Source of the DNA: an uncultured Coriobacteriaceae bacterium | GTDB taxonomy: Bacteria; Actinomycetota; Coriobacteriia; Coriobacteriales; Eggerthellaceae | Direction of reading: 5' to 3' | Assembly (NCBI GenBank): GCA_902796815.1 | Contig: CADBQL010000043.1 | Location: forward strand, 1 to 6,050 | DNA length: 6,050 nt | Shown here: positions 4,570 through 6,050 of the stretch, in pieces | Layout of the letters: every line of letters begins with the position of its first letter | Numbering within the stretch: position 1 is the stretch's first letter | Translations under genes and position numbers: made by a program | Notes under the pieces: generated by a model | What the model saw: the letters and a program-made list of their open reading frames with translations, nothing else | What the model was told of the DNA's origin: nothing | Database searches by the model: none

Positions 4570-5793
4570 ATGTTTGGAATCAATATGTCTTTAGATAATC
4601 TCGATTTCCTCAGGGATCTCTCGGTCAAGCGGATGCGGGCTGTTCCAGTCGCGTTCAAGCGCTATCTACACGAGTGTATCGACTGGCGCGACCGCCTGAT
4701 AATGGTGAAAGGGGCGCGCGGCACCGGCAAGACCACGCTCATGCTCCAGCGGATGCGCGAGGCGATTCCCGACCCCACAAGGGCCCTGTACGTTTCGCTC
4801 GATCACCTATGGTTTTCCGATCACTCGCTCTACGACGTGGCGGAGTACCACTGTCTGCACGGTGGGACCCATCTGTTCGTCGACGAGGTCCACTACCACA
4901 AGGACTGGCAGCAGCTGCTAAAAAACCTTTACGACGACTTTCCGGAGCTGAGCATTGTCTACACAGGTTCGTCGCTGCTGAAGCTTGAGACATCGGGCGC
5001 CGACCTGTCTAGACGGCAGGTTTCGTACGCGCTCGCGGGACTGTCATTTCGCGAATACCTTGTCTTCGAAGGCGCTTGCGAAATCGACCCCGTTGCTCTC
5101 GAGGACCTGCTCGTAGGCCATGCGGAGACCGCCGCGGCCATCGCCGAAAAAACAAGGGTCCTTCCCTTCTTCTACGATTACCTCGAACGCGGCTACTATC
5201 CTTTCTACAAGGAGGTGTATGGCGGCTACGGCCAGCGCGTTGGGGCGACCATCAATCAGGTGCTCGAAAATGACTATCCCTCGATAGAGGACGTCGGCTT
5301 CGCGACCATCCAGAAAGCGAAGAAGATGCTCATGATCCTGGCCGCCAACGCTCCTCAGACACCCAACATGAGCGCCCTGTACCGAGAGCTCGAGACCGAT
5401 CGCAACCAAGGTTTGAAGCTGCTCTCTGTCCTTGAAAGGGCCGAGCTCCTCAACTTGCTTTCATCGAAGTCGGTGACGCTGAAGAATATGTCGCGCCCCG
5501 ACAAGATCTACTGCGACAACCCCAATATAATGGCCGCCCTCGTGGAACGCCCCGACAGAGGATGCATGCGCGAGACGTTCTTCGCCAACCAGATGAAATC
5601 AGCGAGGCATGCGCTGGCATACCCACCTGCGGGCGACTTCCTGGTGGACGGCACCCACCTGTTCGAGATAGGCGGGAGGAGGAAGTCGTTCGACCAGATC
5701 AAGGACATCCCGAACAGCTATCTCGCCGTCGATGACCTCGAGGTCGGCTACGGAAACCGCATACCGCTTTGGATGTTTGGGCTGCTGTACTAG
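4570..5793 (+). CDS. AAA-family ATPase with DUF4143-like C-terminal domain
   Basis: A 407-residue cytoplasmic P-loop ATPase. Walker A is GARGTGKTT (48-56, Lys54), Walker B is HLFVDE (101-106, Asp105, Glu106) followed by VHYHKDWQQLLKNLYD, and a sensor-like YTGSS sits at 131-135. SRRQVSYALAGLSFREYL (147-164) is the signature linking AAA_14 ATPases to their DUF4143-type half. The C-terminus FEIGGRRKSFDQI (365-377) and IPLWMFGLLY (398-407) follows the E-x-G-G-R-x-K pattern, a degenerate restriction-endonuclease-like fold in this group. The gene looks intact and of normal length. ATG 4570 and ATG 4585 are both possible: the first has only a weak GATGGG upstream, the second GGAA at 4576-4579. Such ATPases are common, often multi-copy and of unknown role. 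It stands alone, with a palindrome upstream and structured non-coding DNA downstream, and probably arrived by insertion beside the truncated membrane gene. Confidence 0.85.
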   Translation: MFGINMSLDNLDFLRDLSVKRMRAVPVAFKRYLHECIDWRDRLIMVKGARGTGKTTLMLQRMREAIPDPTRALYVSLDHLWFSDHSLYDVAEYHCLHGGTHLFVDEVHYHKDWQQLLKNLYDDFPELSIVYTGSSLLKLETSGADLSRRQVSYALAGLSFREYLVFEGACEIDPVALEDLLVGHAETAAAIAEKTRVLPFFYDYLERGYYPFYKEVYGGYGQRVGATINQVLENDYPSIEDVGFATIQKAKKMLMILAANAPQTPNMSALYRELETDRNQGLKLLSVLERAELLNLLSSKSVTLKNMSRPDKIYCDNPNIMAALVERPDRGCMRETFFANQMKSARHALAYPPAGDFLVDGTHLFEIGGRRKSFDQIKDIPNSYLAVDDLEVGYGNRIPLWMFGLLY

Positions 5794-5837
5794 GCAAATT
5801 CCTCTAAACCGTGGCAGGGCGCAAACGATTTATATAT

Positions 5838-5899
5838 CAGAGCAAAACTCGTAATACTGCACGCCTGAATACAAAAGAGGCTGCATGAGTTGTGCTCTG
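5838..5899. repeat. Nested imperfect inverted repeat (62 bases)
   Basis: The outer arms CAGAGCAAAACTC (5838-5850) and GAGTTGTGCTCTG (5887-5899) are complementary at 12 of 13 positions. Inside them TGCA (5858-5861) pairs with TGCA (5882-5885) and GCCT (5863-5866) with AGGC (5878-5881), leaving the loop 5867-5877. The result is about 20 pairs in one nested fold with a 7-base internal bulge. There is no T-run, so it is not a classical terminator. Confidence 0.6.
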
Positions 5900-6016
5900 G
5901 AAGCAGAACAGGCCAGACAATTATATGGATGACCTGCGTGTTTATGGTGGTCGAGGAGGGATTTGGAGTTCGCTTCGCGAATTCTGCCCTGCGCCCCGCT
6001 GCCGCGGTGCTCGGGC

Positions 6017-6041
6017 TTCAACAGCCCGCTGGGCTGTTGAA
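6017..6041. repeat. Perfect 11-bp hairpin, possible bidirectional terminator or REP-like element
   Basis: TTCAACAGCCC (6017-6027) and GGGCTGTTGAA (6031-6041) are exact inverse complements around the 3-base loop GCT. No T-run follows on either strand. It could be a T-less terminator as used in some GC-rich bacteria, or part of a dispersed palindromic element. Confidence 0.6.
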
Positions 6042-6050
6042 CTCTCGCGG

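Larger units (their letters stand above)
5794..6050. other. Non-coding, structured region downstream of the ATPase
   Basis: No credible gene is seen. A 63-codon minus-strand frame (5830-6021) has no ribosome site that I can identify and no recognisable family. The stretch instead holds a nested inverted repeat (5838-5899) and a perfect 11-bp hairpin (6017-6041), with an AT-rich start (5828-5838) and a GC-rich end. It may be a dispersed structured element or the start of an untranslated region belonging to a gene beyond the right edge. Confidence 0.5.

Noticed and set aside
5830..6021. 63-codon minus-strand frame in the right-hand non-coding region
   Set aside because: No recognisable family, no clear ribosome site, and it runs through the nested inverted repeat; better seen as non-coding.

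Overview
The window looks like chromosome from a moderately high-GC Gram-positive anaerobe. The best guess is an actinobacterium of class Coriobacteriia (Eggerthella/Slackia/Adlercreutzia-like). This rests on the codon style (G or C at most third positions), the AGAGG-type Shine-Dalgarno sites and the mix of families: PPK2-type kinase, SPASM radical SAM enzyme, CmpB/DUF1113-type membrane protein and DUF4143-style ATPase. The taxonomic placement is inference.

Layout from left to right. (1) 1-307, minus strand: the first 102 codons of a PPK2-family polyphosphate phosphotransferase. (2) 308-744: a 437-base gap between divergent genes, with a terminator-like hairpin at 606-630 and an extended -10 promoter at 696-704. 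(3) 745-1365, plus strand: a 206-residue Ala-rich protein made largely of 22-residue amphipathic repeats, followed by a terminator at 1454-1481. (4) 1499-2525, plus strand: an unusual fusion of a cation-diffusion-facilitator (CDF) C-terminal domain without its membrane part, a charged coiled coil and a GNAT acetyltransferase. Its natural 5' end (ATG 1499) is in a different frame from the body (open from GTG 1572), so the gene looks frameshifted. (5) 2605-3990, minus strand: a full radical SAM/SPASM peptide-maturase-like enzyme with all ten expected cluster cysteines. (6) 4092-4550, minus strand: the C-terminal half of a CmpB-type (DUF1113) membrane protein with no credible start, probably a 5'-truncated remnant. 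(7) 4570-5793, plus strand: an intact AAA ATPase with a DUF4143-like C-terminus, preceded by a strong 9+9 bp palindrome (4534-4553). (8) 5794-6050: non-coding, with a nested 62-base inverted repeat (5838-5899) and a perfect 11-bp hairpin (6017-6041).

The genes do not form one obvious pathway. The right half (truncated membrane gene, palindrome, solitary ATPase, then structured non-coding DNA) looks like an accessory insertion. The radical SAM enzyme is the best candidate for a biosynthetic (RiPP-like) function, but I see no precursor peptide inside the window. The least explained items are the CDF-domain/GNAT fusion with its frameshift, the 22-mer repeat protein, the palindrome upstream of the ATPase and the nested inverted repeat at the right end.
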